This document shows, piece after piece, positions 1 through 7,794 of a stretch of 26,664 nt of DNA (positions are counted from its first letter, which is position 1; each line of letters begins with the position of its first letter). A program made the position numbers and the translations under genes. Origin of the DNA: Candidatus Eiseniibacteriota bacterium (GTDB lineage: Bacteria; Eisenbacteria; RBG-16-71-46; CAIMUX01); assembly GCA_029569475.1 (NCBI GenBank), contig JAKQSZ010000018.1, forward strand, positions 1-26,664, written 5' to 3'. The notes beneath the pieces were generated by a model. That model saw only the letters and a list, made by a program, of their open reading frames with translations. It had not been told where the DNA came from and did no database searches.

Positions 1-80
1 TTGTGGGACCTCCTTGTATTCTGGTTTGGTTTGGTCACCTCCAGAAATACAGGTGAGGTCTCACGCTGTGAAGCCCACAA
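1..80 (-). promoter_or_regulatory. Structured 5' leader with Shine-Dalgarno of a gene off the left edge
   Basis: Read on the minus strand, positions 15-9 are AAGGAGG, and eight bases (8-1) separate it from the window edge, so a start codon is expected just outside. The preceding 80 bases hold nested complements: TTGTGGG (80-74) with CCCACAA (7-1), GACCTC (60-55) with GAGGTC (12-7), and a ten-base arm 50-41 with 24-16 (one bulge). A small hairpin TCAC/GTGA lies at 71-61. The GACCTC pairing covers part of the Shine-Dalgarno. A competing hairpin TCACCT (56-51) / AGGTGA (40-35) cannot coexist with it. The pairings are visible; control of translation is inference. I do not recognise a known riboswitch class. 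Confidence 0.5.
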
Positions 81-197
81 CTCCATATGAGATCCGATCT
101 TAACGTCCCAGGTGATTTTGAATCATGCGAAGCTATTTAGACCCGGAGGCCGCCATGCGCGCGTGCGGAACATGGCGTCCCCCCGGTTGGGCATCAA

Positions 198-213
198 GCT
201 ATAGCGCTATAGC
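198..213. repeat. 16-bp perfect palindrome (GCTATAGC twice)
   Basis: GCTATAGCGCTATAGC is two copies of an eight-base palindrome in tandem and is itself palindromic. It lies 36 bases beyond the stop of the FG-GAP gene, on the way into the leader of the gene off the left edge. It could be an operator or a weak hairpin; nothing decides which. The rest of 81-248 shows no gene that I can support. Confidence 0.5.
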
Positions 214-248
214 GTGGATCATGAGACGGAGACGACGAGCCGACGGAC

Positions 249-2105
249 TCATTCCGCCGGCAACAGCACGAATCTCCCCTGCAGAGCCTCGCTACCAACC
301 TGGCCACGAACGAAGTAAACCCCCGGCGAACGGCCCGCGCGCGTCGTCCAGGATCCTACGCCTTCGCGCAGCACGATGGAGTCCACCCGGCGCCCGCTCG
401 CGTCCAGGATCTCGAGGCGCACGGCTTGGGCCAGGCCAGGACCGCGCGTCAGGAGTGACTGCGCTCCAGCCAGGCGGAACAAGGGATCGGCTCCCGCGGG
501 ATTCGGGGTGATCAGCAAACCCAACGGTTCGTGGGACGCGGCCGCCACGGAGGTCGGGTCGACGTGACGGAGGACACCGGTGTTGCGGGCGTCGATGCCC
601 CGCATCGGCCAGTCGGCCCGCCCCGGCAGCGCCGGCCCGGTCGTATCCCAGGCGTGCACCCAGCCGTCCCAGGTCGAGGCCACCAGCTCGAAGAGGCCGT
701 CGCCGTCGATGTCGCCGGCGGCCACGCTGGAGATTGACGGGCCCACCATGGTCTTCGGAAATCCGGGCAGGACGACGCCCCCCGCGTCCAGGGCGAAGAC
801 CTGGGCGCCTTCGGTGGAGAAGCAGAAGTCCTGCGTCCCGTTGCCGTCGACGTCCGCCACGCAGGGATAGCCGTGCGGCCAGTCATTCACGTAGAAGGGC
901 CAGCCCGGCAGCGGCGTTCCGTCGGCCAGCGCGAAGGCCAGGGCCCGGTTCGTGCCGGTCAGGTGATTCTCCAGCGCCAGCAGCTCGGGCTGGCCGTCGC
1001 CGGTGAGGTCGCCCACTCCCAGATAGAAGACCTGGCTGCTCGTCGCGAGCGTCACGGGATAGCCGGCGACCAGGGAGCCGTCATGATGACGCGCGTGGGC
1101 ATACGAAGTGCTCCCGACGTTGAAGCCGAAGAGGAACTCCAGGTCGCCATCGCGGTCCATGTCCACGGGGACCGGCGGCCCGAAACAGGGGTACCCGCTC
1201 GTGAAGGTGCCCAGCACCACGGGATACCCGGAAGCGTCCCCGCCGGCGGCGGTGAACACGTAGAGGCGCATCGTCGGGCTCTGCCAGGAGACGGCGAAGA
1301 ACTCCTCGTCGTAGTCGCCGTCCACGTCGCCGAAGAAAAGGTTGAGGATGTTTTCCGACGAACCTATATCGCGGGTGAAGAGCAGGTTCCCCAGATGATC
1401 GAATTTTGACAGGCGGTAGTGGACGAAGTTGTTGCCGAGGGTGTGCGGTCCCCAGGCTTCCAGATAGCCGTCGCCGTCGGAGTCCCCGAGCACGAAGGGG
1501 ACATCCAGCGCATTGGAGTAATCATCGGGGGCGAACTGCGGAAAGCCGCTCATGTTGCTGCCGTTGGCTTCCCGGCCGTTGAAGCACCACATATGGGCGT
1601 TTCCGGCCCACCAGTCGCGCTCGGACCACATCACCTCGACGTCGCCGTCTCCCTCGAGGTCGTCGACCGAGGGCCCGGGCTTCTGGTCGTTCGTCCCATA
1701 GCCCATGTACGCGTGCTCGGTCGTCGGCCAACCCGGGAGGAAGCTCCCGTCGCCTTTCAGCCCGAACGTCTCTCCGCCGGTCAGGAAGATCTCGGCGGCG
1801 CCGTCGTGATCGACGTCGGCGAGCGTCGGCGTGTAAGGGAATCCCGCGCCCGGCGCGTGCAGATTCACCGGCCAGCCGGCGCGATCGTCTCCCGAAACGG
1901 GCACCGGGCCGCCGGCGGGCGCGGGTCGAGGAGTCACCCACGTGCCTGACGGTGGAAGTGTCGCGGCTGCGATCTCCAGATCCGCGGCGGTTGCGGGGTC
2001 CCCCGCCGCGGTCGCCACGCCGGGCAGCAACGGCAGAGTCACGAGGACCACGAGGGCCAGGCGGACAAAGGGGCGAAGGACGGAAAGAGGGGTGATGGAC
2101 GTCAT
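249..2105 (-). CDS. Secreted FG-GAP/VCBS repeat protein with C-terminal sorting-like domain (618 aa)
   Basis: Residues about 1-33 form a signal peptide with a long Leu/Val core ending at ATA-A. The body carries at least eight Asp-rich loops of the DxDxDGxxE type (DVDHDGAAE, DSDGDGYLE, DMDRDGDLE, DIDGDGLFE and others). These are typical of calcium-binding FG-GAP/VCBS beta-propeller blades. From about residue 530 a module with PNP, LEILDASGRRV and PGVYFVRG matches the FlgD-Ig-like / type IX sorting-like domains on four other proteins here. The start is supported by AGGAGG seven bases upstream on the minus strand. An inverted repeat overlaps its likely promoter. It is probably extracellular or surface-attached; its ligand is unknown. 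Confidence 0.88.
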   Translation of the reverse strand: MTSITPLSVLRPFVRLALVVLVTLPLLPGVATAAGDPATAADLEIAAATLPPSGTWVTPRPAPAGGPVPVSGDDRAGWPVNLHAPGAGFPYTPTLADVDHDGAAEIFLTGGETFGLKGDGSFLPGWPTTEHAYMGYGTNDQKPGPSVDDLEGDGDVEVMWSERDWWAGNAHMWCFNGREANGSNMSGFPQFAPDDYSNALDVPFVLGDSDGDGYLEAWGPHTLGNNFVHYRLSKFDHLGNLLFTRDIGSSENILNLFFGDVDGDYDEEFFAVSWQSPTMRLYVFTAAGGDASGYPVVLGTFTSGYPCFGPPVPVDMDRDGDLEFLFGFNVGSTSYAHARHHDGSLVAGYPVTLATSSQVFYLGVGDLTGDGQPELLALENHLTGTNRALAFALADGTPLPGWPFYVNDWPHGYPCVADVDGNGTQDFCFSTEGAQVFALDAGGVVLPGFPKTMVGPSISSVAAGDIDGDGLFELVASTWDGWVHAWDTTGPALPGRADWPMRGIDARNTGVLRHVDPTSVAAASHEPLGLLITPNPAGADPLFRLAGAQSLLTRGPGLAQAVRLEILDASGRRVDSIVLREGVGSWTTRAGRSPGVYFVRGQVGSEALQGRFVLLPAE

Positions 2106-2133
2106 GGCAAGCCTCCTGCGGTTGTTCCTGCTG

Positions 2134-2154
2134 GACTTGACGGCATCAAGTCTA
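2134..2154 (-). promoter_or_regulatory. Candidate -10 box and overlapping operator for the FG-GAP gene
   Basis: GACTTGA (2134-2140) and TCAAGTC (2146-2152) form a perfect seven-base inverted repeat with a five-base spacer. On the minus strand TAGACT (2154-2149) is a plausible -10 hexamer, and the expected transcription start, near 2142, falls inside the repeat. That is a repressor-like geometry. I see no convincing -35. The remaining 2155-2416 holds only a weak TGGCG/CGCCA repeat (2245-2260) and the Shine-Dalgarno of the plus-strand gene. Confidence 0.4.
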
Positions 2155-2416
2155 CCACGGCGCGCTTGGGAGGGACACCGTGGACAAGCAACTGATGCCA
2201 GGGCAGTTGAAGCTCATGCCCACCCACGGTCACTCACGGTTGGTTGGCGTCTGTCCGCCAGATGGTCGAAGTGTGTATCACTCCCCGCTCCACGCGGCAC
2301 CAATCGGCAGGCCAGCCGACTCATCAGATAGGCGTGGTCCGTGGTCCATCCGTCCGGCTGTCCCCAAGCCGGCATTGATCCGAACATCGATTCATTCAAC
2401 GCTCAGGAGGATTCCG

Positions 2417-5089
2417 ATGCGGGCTGTTCTTGCTCTCGTCGCTCTCATGCTTGCCCTGCCGCTCCCGGCCTTGGCCGACCCGCCCCAGTTGTCCCCGGAA
2501 CAGTTCCTCCCCGGAGACGCTGCCCCGATGACCCCGGTCGAAGAGCAGGACCTCGCCCGCGTCGCCGCCGGCGGCCCAGGATATCTTGTGGTCTGGGAAG
2601 ATCAACGCACGATCCTCACGGGCCAGCCTCACATGGAAGGCCCTCTCGTCGGCAACGGCCTCGACATCTACGGACGCCGGCTCGACCACGACGGCAACCC
2701 GCTCGATCCGGCGCCATTTGTCATCTGCAACGCCGGGCGCAATCAATACGGCGCCCAGGTGGCGTGGAACGAGGCCGCCCAGCAGTGGCTGGTCGTCTTC
2801 ACCTCCGAGCGGCCCGACTGGTACTTCTTCCGTGACATCGTCGGTGTCCGCGTGGGAGCGGACGGGACGGTGCTCGACCCGACGCCCATCCCCTTGCGGC
2901 CCGAAACCAACAACCCTTCCAATGACTATGCGGAGGCTCCCGCTGTGGAGAGCGACGGCCAGGTGTGGCTGGCCATCTGGCAGGACACCCGCTGGCAGGG
3001 AAACACCGGCTATCCGACGATCGCTGGCAAGAGAGTGGCCGCTGACGGCACGATGCTGGACCCCGCTCCGGTGGTGCTCTACCAGAACCCCCACACTTCC
3101 TTCGGGCCGATCCTTCCTCACATCGCCTGGGCCACGGATGAGTGGCTGCTGGTCTGGGAGCAGGCGGGGTACAACGACGTCATGGGCCGCCGGCTCAGCG
3201 GCGCCCTGCAACCTCTCGACGCCAATCCGCTCACGATCACCACCAACGGCAACAAGCCCCGGGTGGCCACCGACGGCACGGACTTTCTGGTGATCCAACG
3301 CTGGAACAAGGTCCACCGGGTCACCCATGGAGGCGCCGTGCTCGATCCTTCGGGTATCCAGCTCCCCTCGCCGAACCACACCACCGGGCGGGCCCCTGAT
3401 GTCGCGTGGGATGGTTCGAGCTGGGTCACGGTCAACAGCGGTCCTCGCAATGGACGCTCGGCTGTGTTTGCCAACCGCGTCGATCGGGGGGGCGTGGTTC
3501 TGCCGCCCGGCAGCATCCTTGTGCACGACAGCGCCTACGACCAATACTCCCCTTCCCTCGCCAGCGGACCGCAAGGGAAGATCCAGGTCGTCTGCTCGGG
3601 GCGGGACATCGCCCAGCAGCAGATGCTCGAGAACATCGAGTCGATGCAGCTCCGGCCGGACAACTCCACGGGACCGCTCCGGCAGGTGAGCGCGGGCCTT
3701 CCTCGCCACGAGTCTCCCCGGTGGACCACGGCGGGAGACGTGCACGTTGTGGCGTTCGCCAGTCGCGGCGGAGGCCTCACCCGCGTCATGGCGCAACGCG
3801 TCGATCTGGCGGGCCAGCCGATCGACCTCGAACCGGTCGAGGTCGGCTCCCTCCTCGAGGGCTACCAGGTGCAGCCCGACGTCGCGTGGAACGGCCTCCA
3901 CTACCTGGTGGTCTGGACGCATCAAGGCTCGGTCTATGGCCGCAGGCTCGACGGGAACCTGGCGCCGGTCGAGCCGCAGCCCGTGGTCCTGATCACCGAC
4001 GCTTCCAGCCAGGCCGGGCTGGGCTCGATCGGCGCCGACTTCTACCTCGCCTACGCGCACACCTTCTCGGTCGACCAGCGCATCCTGAAGGGCTTCCTGG
4101 TCGATGGCGACGACCTCAGCCAGGCGACCGCGCCCGCCGTGCTCGGAGTCAGCTACGTGGCCTGGTATCCCAGGGTAAAGCCCTTGGGCGACCGCTACCT
4201 GGTCGTATGGCAGAAGCAGGCGCGCCACGACATCTCCACCTCGATCACGGTCGGCCGTTTCGTGAGCGCCGGCGGCACGGCCGAGGGAGACCAGTTCACG
4301 ATCAACGGAAACGCCAGCGACAGCCGCGAGCCCGACCTGGCGGTGGCGCCCGATCGCGCGCTGATCGCCTATGCCGATGACGACCAGGGAGCGAACGGCC
4401 GTGTCGCGGGGCGACTCTTGAACCTTGACGGGACCTTTCACGGAGAGGAGTTCGTCATCGCCGACGCGCCGGGGTGGCAGCGGTTCACGGCCTGCGGATT
4501 CGATGGCGAGCGCTTCATCGTCGCCTGGACCGATTTTCGAGACGTGGACGGCGTCGAGCAGCTGCGCGGCGACATCTTCGCCGCCCGCGTCAGCCTCGAC
4601 GGGGTGTCCGAGGATCCCTCGGGCTTCGCCGTCACCAGCGGCTCGCTTCCCGAGGACCTCCCGCAAGTCATCGGCGCCGGAGGCACCACCCTGGTCTCCT
4701 ATCTGCGATTGAACGGAACGCTCGACCCCGAGGTACAACGCGTCGCTTTCGTTGCCGTCGGCGGCGACGCAACCGTTTCCGTGGAGCCCGGTGGCCCCTC
4801 CGCAACGCCTTCGGCCGCGCGCTGGGCCCTGGGACCGAACCCATTCCGCGACGGCCTGCAGGTGGAATTCCGGGGAGAAGAGATCGGCCGGCGCGGCCCG
4901 GTGGACATCGGGATCTTCACGGTCGATGGCCGGTCGGTCGCCCGTGGCGTCGTGGCTGCCGGCTCCACCAGCTGGCGTTGGGACGGGCGTGGGCGAGACG
5001 GCGCGCCGGTCTCGGCCGGCGTGTACCTGGTGCGGATGTCCGAAGCCGGGGGAGCAGAGAAGACGGGGTCGGTGACGAAACTCCGGTAG
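2417..5089 (+). CDS. Secreted repeat (propeller-like) protein with C-terminal sorting-like domain (890 aa)
   Basis: The start at 2417 is chosen because AGGAGG lies at 2405-2410 and translation begins with a clear signal peptide ending PALA-DPP (residues 1-22); the frame is open further upstream without such signals. The body repeats a unit of roughly 60-70 residues whose core is YLVVWED/T/Q followed by GRRLDxxG and LDPxP. Examples are LVVWEDQR, LVVWTHQG and LVVWQKQAR. This suggests a beta-propeller of a type I cannot name. Residues about 795-890 hold PNPFRDG, VDGRSVARG, a WxWDGRGRDG segment and AGVYLVRM, the shared C-terminal module. A strong hairpin follows the stop. It is probably an extracellular structural or binding protein; no catalytic motif is visible. 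Confidence 0.88.
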   Translation: MRAVLALVALMLALPLPALADPPQLSPEQFLPGDAAPMTPVEEQDLARVAAGGPGYLVVWEDQRTILTGQPHMEGPLVGNGLDIYGRRLDHDGNPLDPAPFVICNAGRNQYGAQVAWNEAAQQWLVVFTSERPDWYFFRDIVGVRVGADGTVLDPTPIPLRPETNNPSNDYAEAPAVESDGQVWLAIWQDTRWQGNTGYPTIAGKRVAADGTMLDPAPVVLYQNPHTSFGPILPHIAWATDEWLLVWEQAGYNDVMGRRLSGALQPLDANPLTITTNGNKPRVATDGTDFLVIQRWNKVHRVTHGGAVLDPSGIQLPSPNHTTGRAPDVAWDGSSWVTVNSGPRNGRSAVFANRVDRGGVVLPPGSILVHDSAYDQYSPSLASGPQGKIQVVCSGRDIAQQQMLENIESMQLRPDNSTGPLRQVSAGLPRHESPRWTTAGDVHVVAFASRGGGLTRVMAQRVDLAGQPIDLEPVEVGSLLEGYQVQPDVAWNGLHYLVVWTHQGSVYGRRLDGNLAPVEPQPVVLITDASSQAGLGSIGADFYLAYAHTFSVDQRILKGFLVDGDDLSQATAPAVLGVSYVAWYPRVKPLGDRYLVVWQKQARHDISTSITVGRFVSAGGTAEGDQFTINGNASDSREPDLAVAPDRALIAYADDDQGANGRVAGRLLNLDGTFHGEEFVIADAPGWQRFTACGFDGERFIVAWTDFRDVDGVEQLRGDIFAARVSLDGVSEDPSGFAVTSGSLPEDLPQVIGAGGTTLVSYLRLNGTLDPEVQRVAFVAVGGDATVSVEPGGPSATPSAARWALGPNPFRDGLQVEFRGEEIGRRGPVDIGIFTVDGRSVARGVVAAGSTSWRWDGRGRDGAPVSAGVYLVRMSEAGGAEKTGSVTKLR

Positions 5090-5120
5090 ACTCGAACCGG
5101 TGATCTGGATACAGACGCCT

Positions 5121-5158
5121 GAGGCCACCGTCTCCCGGACTCCCGGGAGGGTGGCCTC
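5121..5158 (+). terminator. Strong hairpin terminator after the 890-aa gene
   Basis: GAGGCCACC (5121-5129) pairs with GGTGGCCTC (5150-5158). Inside it, CTCCCGG (5132-5138) pairs with CCGGGAG (5143-5149) around a four-base loop, giving 16 base pairs with one two-base bulge. It lies 31 bases after the stop. There is no T-tract, as with the other hairpins in this window. Confidence 0.7.
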
Positions 5159-5479
5159 TGCTCATTGGGCCGATCCGGACCCGGACTGACCGTGACCCGG
5201 ACGAACCAACCCCAACCCGGCAGGCCCCCACCTTGGTACCTGCCGGCAGGAGCTATCGCCTGGGACAGCGTGAGGAATCGAGTCGCTTCGGCGACGAGTG
5301 ATCGCTGTGCGTTCGGAGGACCCGCGTCGTTTCCCAATCAAGAGGGGATCGCCCGCGAGCCGAACCGACCAACGATCACCGCAGGGGCGCGGCCGCTCCG
5401 TTTACCACCGGTTGGCACGACCGCAGGCTGGGACCAGAAGTCCGGCAACGAACCGATCCAGATCAAGGAGATCCTGACC
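5159..5479 (+). promoter_or_regulatory. Long leader with UUCG-capped hairpin upstream of the Ycf48-like gene
   Basis: This 321-base gap has no gene that I can support. CCTGCCGGCAGG (5239-5250) is a perfect palindrome whose left half can instead pair with GGCAGG at 5219-5224. ACAGCG (5265-5270) pairs with CGCTGT (5303-5308), enclosing GTCGC-TTCG-GCGAC (5282-5295), a classic UUCG-closed hairpin flanked by a GA/GA pair. AAGGAG at 5465-5470 is the ribosome binding site of the next gene. It is possibly a structured leader; no known riboswitch is recognised. Confidence 0.35.
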
Positions 5480-6733
5480 ATGAAGCCTCATACGACCCGA
5501 GCCCTCGCCGCGCTGGCATATGTCCTTCTGGCGAGCCCGGCGCTCGCCGCGTGGGAGGTCGTCCACAATGTTCCGACCACGGTCGATCTGCACGATGTCG
5601 CCACCGGCGCCAACAACGCCGTCGTGGCGGTGGGAGACGGCGGAACGATCCTGCGCAGCACCGACCTCGGCGCCACCTGGAGCCTCGTGAACGGCCCGAG
5701 TTCCCAGGACCTCATCTCGGTGAATTTCGCGGGGAGCCACTACCGCGCCGGGGGCGCTGGAGGACACGCCCCGCAGAGCTTCGACAACGGGATCACCTGG
5801 CAGTTCTTCGGAGGCAACCCGCCGGGGACATCGCCCGAGCTCTTCTCTACCGCCACGAGCGTCTCCTACGCCGCGACCGCCGAGGGCGGGCTCTTCCTGA
5901 CAACAAACGCGGGGAACAACTGGCAGCAGCTCATCAGCCCGACCGGGACCGCTTTCCGCGGCGGCTCCGGAACCGCCAATTCGCCCGGCCTCGTGGTCGG
6001 CGACGGCGGCGTCATCTGGCATACCGTCGACGGGGTGAACTGGTCCCCCGTCTCGAGCGGCACCAGCGCCGATCTGCTGGCCTGCGAGGGTCCGAACGTG
6101 TACTCCGTCGTGGTGGGCCAGGGCGGCACGATCCGCAAGAGCGATGAGGACGCGCTGGACTGGTCTCCCCGCGAGAGCGGGACCTCGGTCGACCTCAACG
6201 CTTTCGACAGGTTTGGCACCTCGCACGCGCTGGCCGTCGGCAACAACGGCGTGATCCTCTGGTCCACCGACTCGTGCGAAACCTGGTGCCCTCTCTCCAG
6301 CGGCACATCGGAGAACCTGCGGGGGGTGGACTTCGCCGGACTGATCGCGATCGCGGTCGGCGACAACGGGACCATCGTGCGCCACACCGGCGACTACGGA
6401 CCTTGCGACGGCACCTCGTCGGTCGACTCCGGCCCCGGCGGCCGCCCGGGCTCGAACGCGCCCTCTCCAGCCGCGCTCCGCGTGGCGCCCAACCCGGCGG
6501 TGGCCGGGACCACCTTGCTCCTGTCGCGGGCAGATGGATCAGGAGATGAACCGGTCGCGCGTCTGCTCCAGGTGGTTGACGTGACCGGCCGTCCGGTTCG
6601 CAGCCTGGCCGGAGCGTGGACGCCCGCGTCGGCCATCCCCCTCGACACTCGCGGGTTGCCGGCAGGCGTCTACTGGGTGCGAGTCCAGGGGGACCGGTTC
6701 TCGGCGCGACAGAAGTTGATGATCGTGAAGTAA
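5480..6733 (+). CDS. Secreted BNR/Ycf48-like seven-bladed propeller protein (417 aa)
   Basis: The start at 5480 follows AAGGAG by nine bases and opens a signal peptide ending SPALA-AW (residues 1-23). Seven blades follow, each with a pattern like AVGDGGTIxRSTDxGxTW (AVGDGGTIL, VVGDGGVIW, VVGQGGTIR, AVGNNGVIL, AVGDNGTIV and two divergent ones). This is the Ycf48/photosystem II assembly-factor-like or BNR sialidase-repeat fold. Many non-photosynthetic bacteria use such propellers extracellularly, so no photosystem role is implied. No sialidase catalytic residues are seen. The C-terminus carries PNPAVAG, VDVTGRPVRSL and AGVYWVRV, the shared sorting-like domain. A ten-base-pair hairpin follows the stop. 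Confidence 0.88.
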   Translation: MKPHTTRALAALAYVLLASPALAAWEVVHNVPTTVDLHDVATGANNAVVAVGDGGTILRSTDLGATWSLVNGPSSQDLISVNFAGSHYRAGGAGGHAPQSFDNGITWQFFGGNPPGTSPELFSTATSVSYAATAEGGLFLTTNAGNNWQQLISPTGTAFRGGSGTANSPGLVVGDGGVIWHTVDGVNWSPVSSGTSADLLACEGPNVYSVVVGQGGTIRKSDEDALDWSPRESGTSVDLNAFDRFGTSHALAVGNNGVILWSTDSCETWCPLSSGTSENLRGVDFAGLIAIAVGDNGTIVRHTGDYGPCDGTSSVDSGPGGRPGSNAPSPAALRVAPNPAVAGTTLLLSRADGSGDEPVARLLQVVDVTGRPVRSLAGAWTPASAIPLDTRGLPAGVYWVRVQGDRFSARQKLMIVK

Positions 6734-6755
6734 CGACAGCCGGTTCCAGGAAGGG

Positions 6756-6782
6756 GCAGGCCCGCCGCTGTCGCGGGCCTGC
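6756..6782 (+). terminator. Hairpin terminator after the Ycf48-like gene
   Basis: GCAGGCCCGC (6756-6765) and GCGGGCCTGC (6773-6782) are perfect ten-base complements with a seven-base loop, 23 bases after the stop. No T-tract follows. It separates the secreted-protein gene from the arsR promoter. Confidence 0.65.
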
Positions 6783-6808
6783 AGACACCGGCATCCTCTC
6801 GAAATCCC

Positions 6809-6836
6809 TTGACGTCCCCCGCGCCCCGGATAAACT
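6809..6836 (+). promoter_or_regulatory. Sigma-70-type promoter of the arsR-SRPBCC operon
   Basis: TTGACG (6809-6814) and TAAACT (6831-6836) are separated by 16 bases. The transcription start is expected at about 6843-6844, which is the A of the ATG. No Shine-Dalgarno precedes that ATG, so the mRNA is probably leaderless. Confidence 0.6.
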
Positions 6837-6853
6837 GAACCATATGGTTCAGT
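6834..6853. promoter_or_regulatory. 20-bp perfect palindromic operator overlapping -10 and start codon
   Basis: CTGAACCAT/ATGGTTCAG, extended by one matching A/T pair on each side, is a perfect 20-base palindrome centred just before the ATG. It overlaps the -10 hexamer and the predicted transcription start. Placement fits negative autoregulation by the ArsR-type protein it begins. Confidence 0.65.
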
Positions 6854-7182
6854 ATTCGACACGACTCGATCGCGGCTTCTTCGCGCTGAGTGACCCGACG
6901 CGGCGGGCCTTCCTCGAGCGCCTGGCGCGCCAGGAAGCTTCCCTCGGCCAACTGGCCGAGGCGCGCGGGATGACGCTCACCGGGGCCCGCAAGCACGTTC
7001 GCGTGCTGGAAGAGGCGGGGCTGGTGAAGACCAGGAAGGTCGGGAGAGTGCGGATCTGCATGCTGGGTTCTCGGCGTTTCTCCGAGGAGGTCGCCTGGCT
7101 CAACCATTATCGCGAGATGCTGGAGGGCCGCATGGACCGGCTTGGGGAGTTCCTCGAGCGAACGAAAGGACAACAGCGATGA
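6844..7182 (+). CDS. ArsR-family winged-helix transcriptional repressor (112 aa)
   Basis: The start at 6844 fits the family's usual length (about 100-115 aa) and the palindromic operator; the upstream-open frame has no initiation signal. FFALSDPTRRAFLERLA (residues 12-28) is the typical first helix region of ArsR/SmtB regulators, and LGQLAEARGMTLTGARKHVRVLEEAGLV (34-61) is the helix-turn-helix. No metal-binding cysteine pair of the ELCVCDL type is present, so it is not a classical metal sensor. Its stop overlaps the next ATG (ATGA), so it is translationally coupled to the SRPBCC protein. ArsR-SRPBCC/AHSA1 pairs are a known conserved arrangement, and the ligand is generally unknown. Confidence 0.9.
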   Translation: MVQYSTRLDRGFFALSDPTRRAFLERLARQEASLGQLAEARGMTLTGARKHVRVLEEAGLVKTRKVGRVRICMLGSRRFSEEVAWLNHYREMLEGRMDRLGEFLERTKGQQR

Positions 7183-7670
7183 GCAGATCGCAGCAGAGTT
7201 CCGGCCGCGAGCTGATGTGCACGACCCCTTCCGACCGCGAGATCCGGACGGAACGCGTGTTCGACGCGCCGAGAGAGCGGGTCTGGCGGGCCTTCACGGA
7301 ACCAGAACTGGTCAAGCAGTGGTGGTGCCGGGGCAACCGGATGGAGATCGAGCGGATGGACGTGCAGCAGGGCGGACGCTGGCGGTTCGTTGAGCACGGC
7401 CCCGACGGGGACCAGGGCTTCGAGGGGCAGTATCGCGAGGTCACGCCGCCGGAGCGGATCGTGACCACCTTCTCGTGGGACGGCATGCCCGGCTATGTCC
7501 TCATCGAGAGCACGAGCTTCGAGGATCTCGGGGATGGTCGCACGCGGGTCGTGACCCTGTCGCTCTTCCACACGACGGAGGAACGCGATGGAATGCTGTC
7601 GTACGGAATGGCGGACGGACAGAGCCAGAGCTACGAAGCGCTCGACCTGGTCCTGGAGGCGATGAAGTAA
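7179..7670 (+). CDS. SRPBCC/AHSA1-domain protein (163 aa)
   Basis: It starts on the ATG that overlaps the arsR stop by four bases. Motifs of the AHSA1 (activator of Hsp90 ATPase homologue 1-like) START-fold family are clear: RVFDAPRERVWRAFTEPELVKQWW (residues about 24-47), GGRWRFVEHGPDG (67-79), EVTPPERIVTTF (88-99) and the closing segment GMADGQSQSYEALDLVLEAM. The family has a hydrophobic ligand cavity; enzymatic activity is usually not demonstrated. It is likely co-expressed with and controlled by the upstream ArsR protein, perhaps binding the same small molecule. It is cytoplasmic, with no signal peptide. Confidence 0.9.
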   Translation: MSRSQQSSGRELMCTTPSDREIRTERVFDAPRERVWRAFTEPELVKQWWCRGNRMEIERMDVQQGGRWRFVEHGPDGDQGFEGQYREVTPPERIVTTFSWDGMPGYVLIESTSFEDLGDGRTRVVTLSLFHTTEERDGMLSYGMADGQSQSYEALDLVLEAMK

Positions 7671-7697
7671 GAGCAGGGCAGAGAGCGGCGGGAGCCC

Positions 7698-7717
7698 GAC
7701 CGGGCAGGGGTCCGGTC
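7698..7717. terminator. Weak hairpin between convergent genes
   Basis: GACCGG (7698-7703) pairs with CCGGTC (7712-7717) across an eight-base loop in the 124-base gap between the SRPBCC gene and the converging membrane-protein gene. It is symmetric, so it could serve both strands; the evidence is weak. Confidence 0.3.
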
Positions 7718-7794
7718 AGGGCCTCCTGCGCCGTGTCCTCTTCGTGGGAGGGGAACCGCTTCCGGCGCAGTCCGTGTCGTGCTCCGCGGCGAGA

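Noticed and set aside
2396..5128. Minus-strand frame of 910 codons opposite the 890-aa gene
   Set aside because: It mirrors the real gene codon by codon and has no signal peptide, repeats or start signal. The plus-strand frame has all three.
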